A stretch of DNA of 64,000 nucleotides from contig NZ_WBMT01000002.1 of assembly GCF_008923185.1 (NCBI RefSeq), forward strand, positions 571,813 to 635,812, given 5' to 3'. Positions 6,994 to 16,553 of the stretch are shown here, piece by piece. A program made the position numbers and the translations under genes. The notes under the pieces are model-generated. The model did no database searches. It was given only the letters and a program-made list of their open reading frames with translations, and had not been told where the DNA came from. Numbering within the stretch: the stretch's first letter is position 1; each line of letters starts with the position of its first letter. The stretch comes from Actinomadura rudentiformis. Its GTDB lineage: Bacteria > Actinomycetota > Actinomycetes > Streptosporangiales > Streptosporangiaceae.

Positions 6994-7950
6994 TCAGGCC
7001 ACCCGGATGCCCTCGGGAAGGGTGCGCGCCGGGGCCCGCAGCCGCCGCGCGCTCACCCATACGGCACCGCCCGCCAGCACCAGGTTGAACCCCAGCCCGT
7101 ACGGCCAGACCGGCCCCACGGACTCCTCGTCGCCATCGTCCCCGGCGCGGGCGTCCCGTACCGACCGCCCGATGTCACCGAGCGGGTCGGCGTCCGCGGC
7201 ACTGCGGCCGATGTGGTCCACGCCCCGTTCGGGCAGCCTCGGCGTCGCGTCGGCCAGGATCACGACCGGGTTGGGCGCGAGCAGCCACCACACGTACTCG
7301 GTGTGCTCCTCGGAGTATGACCGGTACCTGCCGTCCACCGGCTGGGCCGTCAGCGGCACCGCCAGCGTGAACAGGAGCGGGGTGACCACCAGCAACCCGA
7401 ACACCGTCATGTACGACATCAGCACCGAGGTGATGCTCCGCGCCAGCAGCGCAGACCAGCCCTGCGAGATCGCGCAGACGATGCCGACGAGCAGGGCCAC
7501 CACGATCACCACGACCACGAAGCGCCCGATGCCGATCGCGCCCTCGACGACCGGCAGGAACAACGACGGCAAGGTGAGCCCCAGCACGACCAGCCCGGTC
7601 CCCCACGCCGCGGCCAGCTTCCCCAGCGCGATCTCGCCCGCCGTCAACCGCGTGACCTGGAGCGTGGCGAGCGTGCCGCGCTCCCGGTCCCCGTTGATCG
7701 TCTGCGCGCTCAAAGCCGGGGTGACCAGCAACGTGAGGACCAGCACCGCCAGCAGCACACCGCCGAACATGATGACGCCCTCTTCGACGTCCCAGTCGAA
7801 GCCCGCGGAGCTCTCCAGCGCCAGCCGGAAGAGCAGGGCGAAACCGTTCACGACGACGAACCACACCAGCAGGAGCACCTTCCAGCGACCGGTCCGCAGC
7901 CGCGTGCGGATCTCCTGCCGTGCCACCAGGCTGATTCCGTGCGCTGTCAT
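6994..7950 (-). CDS. ABC-2 type exporter permease
   Basis: Membrane subunit of 318 residues. It has about six hydrophobic segments: VLLLVWFVVVNGFALLF near residue 27, IMFGGVLLAVLVLTLLV, a pair around 115-165, LLVVTPLLFTLAV near 190 and a C-terminal one. The segment DRERGTLATLQVTRLTAGEI after the second helix is typical of ABC-2 permeases and couples to the ATPase. It starts 6 bases downstream of the ATPase stop, so the two are translated together. Substrate unknown. A long acidic extracytoplasmic stretch (about 225-285) is unusual for the family. Confidence 0.8.
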   Translation of the reverse strand: MTAHGISLVARQEIRTRLRTGRWKVLLLVWFVVVNGFALLFRLALESSAGFDWDVEEGVIMFGGVLLAVLVLTLLVTPALSAQTINGDRERGTLATLQVTRLTAGEIALGKLAAAWGTGLVVLGLTLPSLFLPVVEGAIGIGRFVVVVIVVALLVGIVCAISQGWSALLARSITSVLMSYMTVFGLLVVTPLLFTLAVPLTAQPVDGRYRSYSEEHTEYVWWLLAPNPVVILADATPRLPERGVDHIGRSAADADPLGDIGRSVRDARAGDDGDEESVGPVWPYGLGFNLVLAGGAVWVSARRLRAPARTLPEGIRVA

Positions 7951-7955
7951 CGTTG

Positions 7956-9062
7956 CTATCTCCGGCTCTGCGTCATGTTCTCGGTCATGGCCAGGTACGC
8001 CGACTCCAGCGCGCTCCCGACCGGCCCGAACGCGACCACGCGCACACCCTCGGCGATCAGCGCCGCGAGCAGATCGGCCGCCTCGTTCTCCGTCAGCGGA
8101 CCGACCTCCGCACCGCCCGGCAGGTCGCCGACCTCGCCGAGCCCGGGCCGGGCGGCCAGCCGCGCCGCGAGGCCGTCCCCCTCCATCGCTCTGATGCGCC
8201 AGCGCGCGCGTCCCATCCCGTTGGGGCCGGACGCGACGAGGTCGGCCATCCGGTGCTCGCCCACGGTCTGGCCGTGGTCGACCAGCACCACCCGGTCGGC
8301 GATCTCCTCCAGCTCGCTGAGAATGTGGCTCGACACGAGGACGGCCACGCCCTCGGCGGCCAGCGAGCGGAGCAGGTCACGCAGCTCGACGCGCGAACGG
8401 GGATCGAGCCCGGAGGCGGGCTCGTCCAGCAACAGCACCCGGGGCCGGTGCACCAGCGCGCGGGCCACGCCCAGCCGCTGCTTCTGCCCGCGCGACAGCC
8501 CATGGACGGGCCGCCCGAGCTGGTCTTCCAGGTGAACGAGCGACAGCAGCGCCCGGACCCGGCGCGGCTTCTCGCCCTTGGGCAGCCGGTACGCGTCGGC
8601 GAAGAACGCCAGGTATTCGTCGACCGTGAGCTGGTCGTACACCCCGAACGTGTCCGGCATCCAGCCGAGCGCGGACCGCGCCTGCTCGGGATGCGTGCTC
8701 AGGTCGTGGCCCGCCACGCTGATCCGGCCCGCGTCCGGGGCGAGCAGCGTCGCCAGGATGAGCAGCAGGGTGGTCTTGCCCGCCCCGTTGGCCCCCACGA
8801 GAGCGGTCACCTGACCGTACGGGACGGTCAGATCAAGCCCCCGCAGGGCGGGCACCGTCCCGAACGCGCGGAACACCCCGCGTGCCTCGATCCCGTGCTC
8901 GCCCCCATCGGGGCCGCCCGGTGCCCCATGGGGACCGACCGGCGCCCAATGAGGGCTGCCCGGCGTCCCACCAGGGCTGCCCGGCGCTTGATATGGGCTG
9001 CTGGGCTCGGTCCATGCCGTGGAGATCAGCTCCTGCCGCGGCACGGCGTTCGGTTCGGCCAC
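7956..9062 (-). CDS. ABC exporter ATP-binding protein
   Basis: ATPase of 368 residues. Walker A GANGAGKT at residues 90-97, signature LSRGQ at 189-193, Walker B VLLLDEP at 209-215 and the switch His in VSSHILSELEE are all intact. The GTG start (9062) follows GGGAGG. Residues 1-57 are an unusual Pro/Gly-rich low-complexity leader (PGSPGGTPGSPHWAPVG) before the ATPase domain. The DNA of that leader shows GGGGCTGCCC/GGGGACC-like near repeats, so it may be a repeat expansion or may not be translated in full. It forms a pair with the downstream permease; substrate unknown. Confidence 0.85.
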   Translation of the reverse strand: MAEPNAVPRQELISTAWTEPSSPYQAPGSPGGTPGSPHWAPVGPHGAPGGPDGGEHGIEARGVFRAFGTVPALRGLDLTVPYGQVTALVGANGAGKTTLLLILATLLAPDAGRISVAGHDLSTHPEQARSALGWMPDTFGVYDQLTVDEYLAFFADAYRLPKGEKPRRVRALLSLVHLEDQLGRPVHGLSRGQKQRLGVARALVHRPRVLLLDEPASGLDPRSRVELRDLLRSLAAEGVAVLVSSHILSELEEIADRVVLVDHGQTVGEHRMADLVASGPNGMGRARWRIRAMEGDGLAARLAARPGLGEVGDLPGGAEVGPLTENEAADLLAALIAEGVRVVAFGPVGSALESAYLAMTENMTQSRR

Positions 9063-9138
9063 CCGGCCACCTCCCGCGCGATGACTATCCCCTTCCGACG
9101 CGGGGACGGACGCGGGCGGTTCCGGGAGGTTCAGGCCG

Positions 9139-10983
9139 TTATTCGACCGTGACGGACTTGGCCAGGTTGCGGGGCTGGTCGACGTCGTGGCCCTTGGCGG
9201 TGGCGAGCTCGCAGGCGAAGACCTGGAGCGGCACGGTGGTCACCAGGGGCTGAAGCAGGGTCGGTACGGCGGGCACGCTGATCAGTGTGTCGGCGTAGGG
9301 ATCGACCGAGTGGTCCCCCTCTTCGGCGATCACGATCGTGCGGGCGCCACGGGCACGGATCTCCTGGATATTGGAGACGATCTTGTCGTGCAGCACGTCG
9401 CGGGCGCGCGGCGGCACCACCACGATCACCGGCAGGCCCTCCTCGATCAGCGCGATCGGGCCGTGCTTGAGCTCGCCGGCGGCGAACCCCTCGGCGTGCA
9501 TGTAGGCCAGCTCCTTGAGCTTGAGCGCGCCCTCCAGCGCGACCGGGAAGCCCACGTGGCGGCCCAGGAACAGCACGCTGCGCTCGTCGGCCAGCGACCG
9601 GGCCAGCGCGCGCACCGGCTCCATGGTCTCCAGCACCTTCTCCACCTTCTCCGGCATCCGCTCCAGGAGCTGGATCATGGCGAAGACCTCGTCGCCCCAC
9701 TTGGTGCCGCGCACCTGCGCGATGTAGAGCGCGATCAGGTAGACGGCGACGAGCTGGGTCAGGAACGCCTTGGTGGAGGCGACCGCGATCTCGGGCCCGG
9801 CGTGCGTGTAGAGGACGCCGTCGCACTCGCGCGGCAGCGTCGAGCCGTTGACGTTGCAGATGCCCAGCAGCTTGGCCCGCTGCTCGCGGGCGTGCCGGAC
9901 GGCCATGAGCGCGTCCATCGTCTCGCCGGACTGCGAGATCGCGATGACCAGGGTGGTCCGGCTCAGGATCGGGTCCCGGTAGCGGAACTCGCTGGCCAGC
10001 TCGACCTCGCAGGGCAGCCCGGCCCAGTGCTCGATGGCGTACTTGGCGATCAGTCCGGCGTGGTACGAGGTACCGCAGGCGACGATGATGATCTTGTCGA
10101 CCTCGCGCAGCTCCTGGTCGGTGATGCGCATCTCGTCGAGCGTGAGCCGGCCGTCGGCGCCGATGCGGCCGAGCAGGGTGTCGGCGACCGCGCGGGGCTG
10201 CTCGGCGATCTCCTTGAGCATGAAGTAGTCGTAGCCGCCCTTCTCGGCGGCGGACACGTCCCAGTCGACGTGGTACTCCTTCACCTCGGCGGGCTTGCCG
10301 TCGAAGTCGGTGACCGTCACGCCGTCCCGGCGCAGCTCGACGACCTGGTCCTGGCCGAGCTCCATGGCGTTGCGGGTGTGCGCGATGAACGCGGCGACGT
10401 CACTGGCGAGGAAGTTCTCGCCGTCGCCCAGCCCGACCACCAGCGGCGAGTTGCGGCGCGCGCCGACCACCAGCTCGGGGTCCGAGGCGTGCACCGCGAC
10501 CAGCGTGAAGGCGCCCTCCAGGCGGCGGCACACCCGGCGCAGCGCCTCGGCCAGGCCGATGCCGCCCTTCAGCTCCTCCTCCAGGAGGTGCGCGACGGTC
10601 TCGGTGTCGGTGTCGGAGGCCAGCCCGTGGCCCCGCTCCTCCAGCTCCGCGCGGAGGGTGGCGAAGTTCTCGATGATGCCGTTGTGGATCACCGCGACCG
10701 ACCCGGAGCAGTCGGTGTGCGGGTGCGCGTTGCGGTCGTTGGGCGGCCCGTGGGTGGCCCACCGGGTGTGCCCCATTCCGAGCGTGCCCGCCGGCGGCGC
10801 CTCCTCCTCCAGGAGGTTGCGCAGGTTGACGAGCTTGCCCGCGCGCTTGGCCGTCGACAGTTCCCCGTCGGACACCAGAGCGACCCCGGCCGAGTCATAG
10901 CCGCGGTACTCCAGCCGGGCCAGTCCCTCCATCACGACCTCGACGGCCTGCTTCGAGCCCACGTACCCCACGATTCCGCACAT
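9139..10983 (-). CDS. glmS: Glutamine-fructose-6-phosphate aminotransferase (isomerizing)
   Basis: Makes glucosamine-6-phosphate from fructose-6-phosphate and glutamine, the first step to UDP-GlcNAc for peptidoglycan. The 614-residue protein begins MCGIVGYVG, so Cys2 becomes the N-terminal nucleophile after Met removal; this fixes the start at 10983. The glutaminase half carries HTRWATHG and NGIIEN. Two SIS sugar-binding domains follow (ACGTSYHAG, ISQSGETMDAL, GRHVGFPVALEGALKLKELA), and it ends AKSVTVE as usual. glmM lies about 9 kb away on the same strand. Full length with nothing missing. I see no glmS ribozyme-like leader, as expected outside Firmicutes. Confidence 0.97.
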   Translation of the reverse strand: MCGIVGYVGSKQAVEVVMEGLARLEYRGYDSAGVALVSDGELSTAKRAGKLVNLRNLLEEEAPPAGTLGMGHTRWATHGPPNDRNAHPHTDCSGSVAVIHNGIIENFATLRAELEERGHGLASDTDTETVAHLLEEELKGGIGLAEALRRVCRRLEGAFTLVAVHASDPELVVGARRNSPLVVGLGDGENFLASDVAAFIAHTRNAMELGQDQVVELRRDGVTVTDFDGKPAEVKEYHVDWDVSAAEKGGYDYFMLKEIAEQPRAVADTLLGRIGADGRLTLDEMRITDQELREVDKIIIVACGTSYHAGLIAKYAIEHWAGLPCEVELASEFRYRDPILSRTTLVIAISQSGETMDALMAVRHAREQRAKLLGICNVNGSTLPRECDGVLYTHAGPEIAVASTKAFLTQLVAVYLIALYIAQVRGTKWGDEVFAMIQLLERMPEKVEKVLETMEPVRALARSLADERSVLFLGRHVGFPVALEGALKLKELAYMHAEGFAAGELKHGPIALIEEGLPVIVVVPPRARDVLHDKIVSNIQEIRARGARTIVIAEEGDHSVDPYADTLISVPAVPTLLQPLVTTVPLQVFACELATAKGHDVDQPRNLAKSVTVE

Positions 10984-11184
10984 GGCGGCAAGCCTATTCG
11001 GTGTCCGGCCCCCACGCGCGCGCTGGCCACCTGCGGCAGGGCGCCTGCCGTCCCCCGGCGCGACACGCCGGGCCGCGCCCGCGCCTACCTGCAAGGGCTT
11101 TGCGGCCGTCCCTCCAGTGTGAACGGCGATCGGGAAACCGTACGTCCAGCTGATCTCAGATGACCCGGTGGTTACTGTTCAGCC

Positions 11185-12123
11185 ATGACGAGCGGATGGG
11201 ACGGCGTGCCGAGCCCCTATGTGGAACTCTCGCGGGAGGCTTGGCTGGGGCTGCGTGAGAACACGCCGCTGCCCCTGACGCCCGGCGAGCTGGACGCCCT
11301 GCGCGGGCTGAAGGACCCGATCGACATCACCGAGGTCGAAGAGGTCTACCTGCCGCTCTCGCGGCTCCTCAACCTCTTCTTCCTGTCCGACGGCGGCCTG
11401 CGCGACACCGTCAGCGGTTTCCTCGGCGAGCCGGTCCAGCCGACCCCGTTCATCATCGGCGTGGCGGGCAGCGTCGCGGTGGGCAAGTCGACCACCTCGC
11501 GGCTGTTGCGGACGCTGCTGGCGCGCTGGCCCGAGCACCCGAGCGTGGAGCTCGTCACGACCGACAGCTTCCTGCATCCGAACGCCGTGCTGGCCGAACG
11601 CGGGATCATGGACCGGAAGGGTTTTCCCGAGTCCTACGACCGGCGCGCCCTGGTCCGCTTCGTCTCCTCGATCAAGGCGGGCGCGGAGGAGGCGTCGATC
11701 CCGATCTACTCCCATCTGGAGTACGACATCGTGCCCGGCGCCCGGCAGACCGTGCGCCGCCCGGACATCCTCATCGTCGAGGGTCTCAACGTGCTCCAGG
11801 CCCCGCCCGCCGGATCGCTCGGCGTCTCCGACTTCTTCGACTTCTCGATCTATGTGGACGCGCGGGTCGAGGACATCCGCCAGTGGTACGTGGAACGCCT
11901 GTTCGCCCTGCGCCGCACGGCGTTCACCGACCCCCGCTCGTACTTCCACAAGTACGCGCAGCTGGACGAGGACGAGGCCGCCGCGTTCGCCCAGCGCGTC
12001 TGGCGGGACATCAACGAGATCAACCTGGTCTCCAACATCCTGCCGACCCGTGCCCGCGCGACCCTCGTCCTCCACAAGGGTCGCGATCACTCGGTGGAAC
12101 GCATCCGCCTGCGCCGGATCTGA
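11185..12123 (+). CDS. coaA: Type I pantothenate kinase
   Basis: Phosphorylates pantothenate, the committed step of CoA synthesis. The 312-residue protein has the P-loop GSVAVGKS at 95-102. It also shows the family motifs [43 protein letters not shown] and [19 protein letters not shown]. Divergent from glmS with a 201-base gap. Its product supplies CoA, the donor used by AcpS encoded at the left edge. Standard length. Confidence 0.96.
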   Translation: MTSGWDGVPSPYVELSREAWLGLRENTPLPLTPGELDALRGLKDPIDITEVEEVYLPLSRLLNLFFLSDGGLRDTVSGFLGEPVQPTPFIIGVAGSVAVGKSTTSRLLRTLLARWPEHPSVELVTTDSFLHPNAVLAERGIMDRKGFPESYDRRALVRFVSSIKAGAEEASIPIYSHLEYDIVPGARQTVRRPDILIVEGLNVLQAPPAGSLGVSDFFDFSIYVDARVEDIRQWYVERLFALRRTAFTDPRSYFHKYAQLDEDEAAAFAQRVWRDINEINLVSNILPTRARATLVLHKGRDHSVERIRLRRI

Positions 12124-12230
12124 CGGCCTTCCCCGCCCCGTGAAAGACCAAGCTGGCGCTTGGCCGCTATACGGCTGTTATCCGACACGTCCACAATTGG
12201 AGGCAGGCTCGCGCACGCGGAGGTGACCCG

Positions 12231-13970
12231 GTGCGAACGGCGATCCTGGTGACGATGCGGCGCCGCTATGCCGATCTGGTACGGCTGGCGTACCTGGCGC
12301 TCGACGATGGCACCACGCCGCCCGAGACCGTGCTCGCGACCGCCCGCCGCGCCGTGCGGCACTCCGCGCGGGCAGGCCCGGGGGCCTCCTACTCGCACCT
12401 CCGCCGCCGCCTGACTCTCGAACTCCTCACGCAGCCGCCCCACCTCCGGCGTCCCCTGCTCCGCCGTCTGCTCTTCGAGCCCGCGGCCACCGCGGCCACT
12501 CCCCTCCGCACGATCCTCCAGCGTTCGTCCCCCCACGAACGGCTGGTCTACCTGCTCATCCGGCTCGAAGGCCTGACCTCCCCCGAAGTGGCAGCCGAAC
12601 TGGGCGAACACCTTCTGGTGAGCGCCTGGGACATCGACCGCACCTGCGCCGACCTCGACGATCGAACCGATCTCGACCCAGCCGCCCAGCAGGCCGAGCT
12701 CCAGGCCTTCGACCCCACCCTCGTACGCCTCCGGCCGCCGCCGTCCCTTCCCATGACGGCCCGGATCGCGCTCGTCCTCGCGGCCGTCGTGCTCATCGCC
12801 TCCGGGTCCACCGCGTACGAGCGCTGGCGGAACGCCGGCCGCCCGGGTGACCCGATCACGGTCGGCGATGATCGCTGGAACCGGCACGCCGTGCCCAGCC
12901 TCGACGACTGGCCCACCCAGGGAGAGCTGCGCGGCGACCGTGCTCTCCTGCGCCGCGCGGCCTCGGCCTGGCGCGACGACCGCCGCGATCCACCGCTCGG
13001 CCGCGTCTCGATCATGTACGCGGGCACCGTGGACGGGGTGACCATCGTCGTGATGCACGACACACCCGGGACGCGGGACTCTCCGATGGTCGCCCAGTAC
13101 TTCGAACGCCCGCTGTCCCGGGGCGTCGAGTCGATCCGCCGGCTGGGCAACGACTCCGGCCAGCTGATCATGCTCGGGACGACCTGGCGCTACCTCGTCC
13201 CGCCCTGGCTCAGCGACCTCTCGGTGGCGCTCCCCAAGGCACCCACCCCCGCGTGGCATCCCATCAAGGTCCGCGACGGCGTGAGCGATCCGCTGAACTG
13301 GCGATGGTTCAATCCCGACTGCCAGTCGTACGTCGTCTTCCGCATGCGCCACAAGGGCACCGGATCGATATCGCAGTTCGCCAGTCACAACCCCGAGTTC
13401 GCCACCCCGCTGATCTGGTTCCGCGACCCCGATCCGGCCCGTGATGACACCGGATTCACCGGCGACCCGGCCCAGTGGACCGCGATCCACGCACTGTCCT
13501 GCGGCGCCGGGATCGCCCTGGCCGAAGCCGGAGATCTACGCATCGGCCGCCTGTGGTCCGGCTCCCTGCCCGACAAGGGCGGCCACGCGAGCCTGATCTC
13601 GATCGACGTCTCCGTCCCGTGGGGCACCCCCGGGATGACCGCGCTGATCTCCGACGAGGGCCGCCTCATGGCCGATCGGGGCAGCACCAACGGCGACTAC
13701 TCCGCCTCGACCGACACCCTCGCGGGCGCCGTCTGGTGGCGTTCACAGAAACGCTGGCATCTCCTGGCCACCGCCGGCCCCGGCATCGCCAGCCTCAAGA
13801 TGGTCGGCGAGCTCGGCAACCAGGAGGCCCGCCGCAAGGGCGAGGCGACCCGGCTCTTCGTCGCAGGCCCGCCCTCCCGCGGCAGGTACCCCCAGGCCGG
13901 AGGCCTCCCGGTCGTCCAGATCGTCGTCTACGAACCGGACGGCGACCATGCCGTCATCAGCCCCAACTGA
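12231..13970 (+). CDS. Membrane protein with sigma-region-4-like N-terminus, function unknown
   Basis: Protein of 579 residues that I do not recognise. Residues 1-170 are Arg-rich and helical; about 91-125 (SSPHERLVYLLIRLEGLTSP then EVAAELG) resembles the region 4 helix-turn-helix of ECF sigma factors. A single transmembrane helix follows at about 176-195 (ARIALVLAAVVLIASGSTAY). Residues 200-579 would be outside the cell, with two Cys in the part around WFNPDCQS and HALSCGAG. The GTG start has GGAGGTGA 4 bases upstream. It stands alone after coaA. It could be a membrane-tethered regulator, but region 2 of a sigma factor is absent, so it is not a complete sigma factor. Confidence 0.7.
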   Translation: MRTAILVTMRRRYADLVRLAYLALDDGTTPPETVLATARRAVRHSARAGPGASYSHLRRRLTLELLTQPPHLRRPLLRRLLFEPAATAATPLRTILQRSSPHERLVYLLIRLEGLTSPEVAAELGEHLLVSAWDIDRTCADLDDRTDLDPAAQQAELQAFDPTLVRLRPPPSLPMTARIALVLAAVVLIASGSTAYERWRNAGRPGDPITVGDDRWNRHAVPSLDDWPTQGELRGDRALLRRAASAWRDDRRDPPLGRVSIMYAGTVDGVTIVVMHDTPGTRDSPMVAQYFERPLSRGVESIRRLGNDSGQLIMLGTTWRYLVPPWLSDLSVALPKAPTPAWHPIKVRDGVSDPLNWRWFNPDCQSYVVFRMRHKGTGSISQFASHNPEFATPLIWFRDPDPARDDTGFTGDPAQWTAIHALSCGAGIALAEAGDLRIGRLWSGSLPDKGGHASLISIDVSVPWGTPGMTALISDEGRLMADRGSTNGDYSASTDTLAGAVWWRSQKRWHLLATAGPGIASLKMVGELGNQEARRKGEATRLFVAGPPSRGRYPQAGGLPVVQIVVYEPDGDHAVISPN

Positions 13971-13975
13971 CGCGG

Positions 13976-14692
13976 TCATTCGGCGCTGGCGACCGAGAGA
14001 GAGCGGAGACGGACGGTGGCCAGGGCGGTGCCGGCGGCGGTGATGACGACCAGCAGGAGCACGGCGATCGGAAGATCGACGGTGGACTTGATCTGTGAGG
14101 CCTCGGTGAGCTTGTCGGCGACGGAGAGGGACCACTGCTGGATGGAAGCCGACTTGGCGCCCGGGGCGAAGTTGCCCAGGAGGATCTCCCAGACCAGCAC
14201 GTAGATCAGGCCGATCGTGACGGCGTTGCGGCTGATCACGCCCAGGGCGACGAAGACGGCGGCGTAGGCGATGCCGCCGAGCAGGACGCCGACGGTCAGG
14301 GCCGGGGTGACCTGGGCGGTGGTCCCGCTCATGATCAGACCGGCCAGCAGGGTGGGGACGACGGCGAACAGCACGATCAGGACGATCGCCACCACGAGCT
14401 TGGTGAAGATGATCACCTGGCGCGGGATCGGCTTGGTGAGCACGTACATGACCTGGCCGTCGTCGATCTCCGGCCCGATCACGCCCGTGCCCGCGATCAG
14501 CGCGAGCAGGGGCAGCAACGTGGACAGGCCGAACCTGTGCAGCACGTTCGACGAGACGTCCAGGTCCGCGTAGCCGGTCACCTTCAGCCCGATGGCCAGC
14601 ACCAGCATGATGAACGGCAGGACGAACAGCAGCAGTGCCCGCTTGCGGCCCAGCATGGCGCGGAACGTGATCATCGCGATTGTGGAGTTCAT
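13976..14692 (-). CDS. ABC-2 type permease, fourth gene of the double exporter operon
   Basis: Permease of 238 residues with about six hydrophobic helices (LLFVLPFIMLVLAIGL, TLLPLLALIAGTGVI, VVAIVLIVLFAVVPTLLAGLI and others). GPEIDDGQVMYVLTKPIPRQ is the cytoplasmic coupling segment of the ABC-2 family. Its ATG overlaps the stop of the upstream ATPase by 4 bases (ATGA). Last gene of the four-gene unit 17623-13976; converges with the 579-residue protein gene, ending 5 bases from it. Confidence 0.82.
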   Translation of the reverse strand: MNSTIAMITFRAMLGRKRALLLFVLPFIMLVLAIGLKVTGYADLDVSSNVLHRFGLSTLLPLLALIAGTGVIGPEIDDGQVMYVLTKPIPRQVIIFTKLVVAIVLIVLFAVVPTLLAGLIMSGTTAQVTPALTVGVLLGGIAYAAVFVALGVISRNAVTIGLIYVLVWEILLGNFAPGAKSASIQQWSLSVADKLTEASQIKSTVDLPIAVLLLVVITAAGTALATVRLRSLSVASAE

Positions 14693-15600
14693 CGGGCCAC
14701 CAGGTAGGAGAAGACGCTTTCGAGTGACTCGTCGGCGGGCGAGACCTCCCAGAGGCGCACCTTGGCGTCGCGGGCCACCTGCGGGAGAAACCAGGTGAAG
14801 CGCTGGAAGTCGGTCGCCTCGATCTGCAGGCCCTTCTCGGTGAGCTGGACACTGCTCGCGGAGCCGTCCGCGATGATCGCGGCGGCGAGCTTCCGATCGT
14901 CGGTGGAGCGGACGAGGAAGATGTGCGGGCGGTCGGTCATGAGGCGCCGGATGGCCCGGAAGTCGCCGGACGCCGCGTGCCGGCCCGCCACGATCACCTC
15001 GATGTGGCTGGCCAGCCGCTCGACCTCTTCGAGGATGTGCGAGCTGAACAGGATCGTGCGTCCCTCGGCGGCCATCCGGCGGATGAGGTCCATCAGCTGG
15101 ATGCGCTGCCGCGGGTCCATGCCGTTGAACGGCTCGTCCAGGAGCAGGACGGGCGGGTCGTGCACCAGCGCGGAGGCCATCTTGATGCGCTGCTTCATGC
15201 CCTTGGAGTAGTTGCCGATCGTGCGGTCCTGCGCGTACTCCATCTCGACCTGGGAGATCGCGCGCCGGGCCGCCGCGCCGGGGTCGGCGAGCTTGTGCAG
15301 CTTGGCCATCGCGACGATGAACTGTTTGCCGGTGAGGAAGTCATACGCCGTCTCACGTTCGGGCACCAGCCCGACATGGCGGTAGATCTCCGGGTTCTGC
15401 CAGAGCGGCGCGCCGTCCAGCTCGACCGTTCCCGAGGACGGGGGCAGGAAGCCGCCCATCATGTGGATGATGGTCGACTTGCCCGCGCCGTTGGGGCCGA
15501 GCAGGCCGGTGACGCCGGGGCCGATGTCCATCGAGACCCCGTTGACCGCGACCACGTTCCCGTACCAGCGGGACACGTTCTCCAACCGCAGGACGCTCAC
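14689..15600 (-). CDS. ABC exporter ATP-binding protein, third gene of the operon
   Basis: ATPase of 303 residues. Walker A GPNGAGKS at 35-42, signature YSKGMKQR, Walker B PVLLLDEPFNGMD and switch His SSHILEEVE are intact. The C-terminal 90 residues (LTEKGLQIEATDFQRFTWFL region) form the accessory domain seen in ABC-2 exporters. The GTG start at 15600 overlaps the preceding permease stop as GTGA. Likely partner of the permease at 13976-14692. Exported substrate unknown. Confidence 0.87.
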   Translation of the reverse strand: MSVLRLENVSRWYGNVVAVNGVSMDIGPGVTGLLGPNGAGKSTIIHMMGGFLPPSSGTVELDGAPLWQNPEIYRHVGLVPERETAYDFLTGKQFIVAMAKLHKLADPGAAARRAISQVEMEYAQDRTIGNYSKGMKQRIKMASALVHDPPVLLLDEPFNGMDPRQRIQLMDLIRRMAAEGRTILFSSHILEEVERLASHIEVIVAGRHAASGDFRAIRRLMTDRPHIFLVRSTDDRKLAAAIIADGSASSVQLTEKGLQIEATDFQRFTWFLPQVARDAKVRLWEVSPADESLESVFSYLVAR

Positions 15601-16553
15601 GAGAGACCCGCCTTCCGGAACCGGCGGTACAGGACCGCGATCGAGCCGGCCACCAGGGCGGCGCAGACCGCCAGCGCGGCCAGCCCTCCCACCACCCCGG
15701 ACGGCGCGGCGGGCGCGGTCAGCTGCGCGCCGAGCAATCGCACCTGGACGATGTCGACCAGGTTGAACGGCGAGAACAGGCCCGCCCACCCGGAGACGGT
15801 GAAGTTGTTGGCCTCCGTCTCGGCGATCCCCTGAACGATGACCACGATCGTGCTGCTGATCATGTAGACCGCGATGACCGCCGCCACCCCCAGCCCGCGG
15901 CGCGTCGTGAACGCCGCGATGACCAGCCCGATCGCGGCCAGCACCAGCGCGAAGAGCAGGCATCCGGCAAGCCCGCCGAAATAGTGCAGGGTGTGCTCGA
16001 CGAGGCTGTCGGGTTTCTGGACCCTCCCGGTCACCATCTCCCCGTTCTCGCCCTCCACCACCTCCATCACCGGCTTCATCTTGTCGGGCCGGGTGACCAG
16101 TGCGCCCACGTACAACAGCGTGACCGGGACCGCCAGCAGGATGAAGAGCGCAGTGACGAACGCGCCGAACTTGGCCAGCACGAAGTCGAGGTGACCGACC
16201 GGCCGTGAGAAGTAGAGCGGCACGGAGTGGAACCGCAGCTCCCGCGAGGCGATCACGGGTGCCTGCGTGGCCAGGAAGATCGCCACCACGACCTGCATGG
16301 TGTAGGCGTACGCGGCGTAGCGGATGAGCGCGTTGGGCTCCTTGGTGAAGCCGAGGATCGCGACACTGGCCGCCGCGGGCAGCAGCATGACCGCGCTCAG
16401 CAGGAACGGCATCACCTTGGCACGGGCGGGCCTGCCCAACCCGAACGCAGCGCGCAGATTGTGCACGTACTGCGAGCGCAACACGTACGCCCGCCCCAGG
16501 CGCCGACCGTCGTAGTGCCGGTACCCGATGTCATGGATGGTGCTCGTCGTCAT
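15597..16553 (-). CDS. ABC-2 type permease, second gene of the operon
   Basis: Permease of 318 residues. It has a cytoplasmic N-terminus of about 45 residues (MTTSTIHDIGYRHYDGRRLG) and about six helices. SRELRFHSVPLYFSRPVGHL is the coupling segment after the second helix. A soluble loop of about 50 residues (DKMKPVMEVVEGENGEMVTG) lies outside the membrane. Its ATG overlaps the upstream ATPase stop by 4 bases. Operon partner of the ATPase at 16550-17623. Confidence 0.85.
   Translation of the reverse strand: MTTSTIHDIGYRHYDGRRLGRAYVLRSQYVHNLRAAFGLGRPARAKVMPFLLSAVMLLPAAASVAILGFTKEPNALIRYAAYAYTMQVVVAIFLATQAPVIASRELRFHSVPLYFSRPVGHLDFVLAKFGAFVTALFILLAVPVTLLYVGALVTRPDKMKPVMEVVEGENGEMVTGRVQKPDSLVEHTLHYFGGLAGCLLFALVLAAIGLVIAAFTTRRGLGVAAVIAVYMISSTIVVIVQGIAETEANNFTVSGWAGLFSPFNLVDIVQVRLLGAQLTAPAAPSGVVGGLAALAVCAALVAGSIAVLYRRFRKAGLS

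Noticed and set aside
11000-11180. A glmS ribozyme or riboswitch upstream of glmS
   Set aside because: No pseudoknot-like pattern is visible and such ribozymes are known mainly from Firmicutes.
12087-13490. A 467-residue frame antisense to the 579-residue membrane protein
   Set aside because: The plus-strand frame has a ribosome site, a membrane helix and a sigma-like segment; the antisense frame has neither start signal nor domain.
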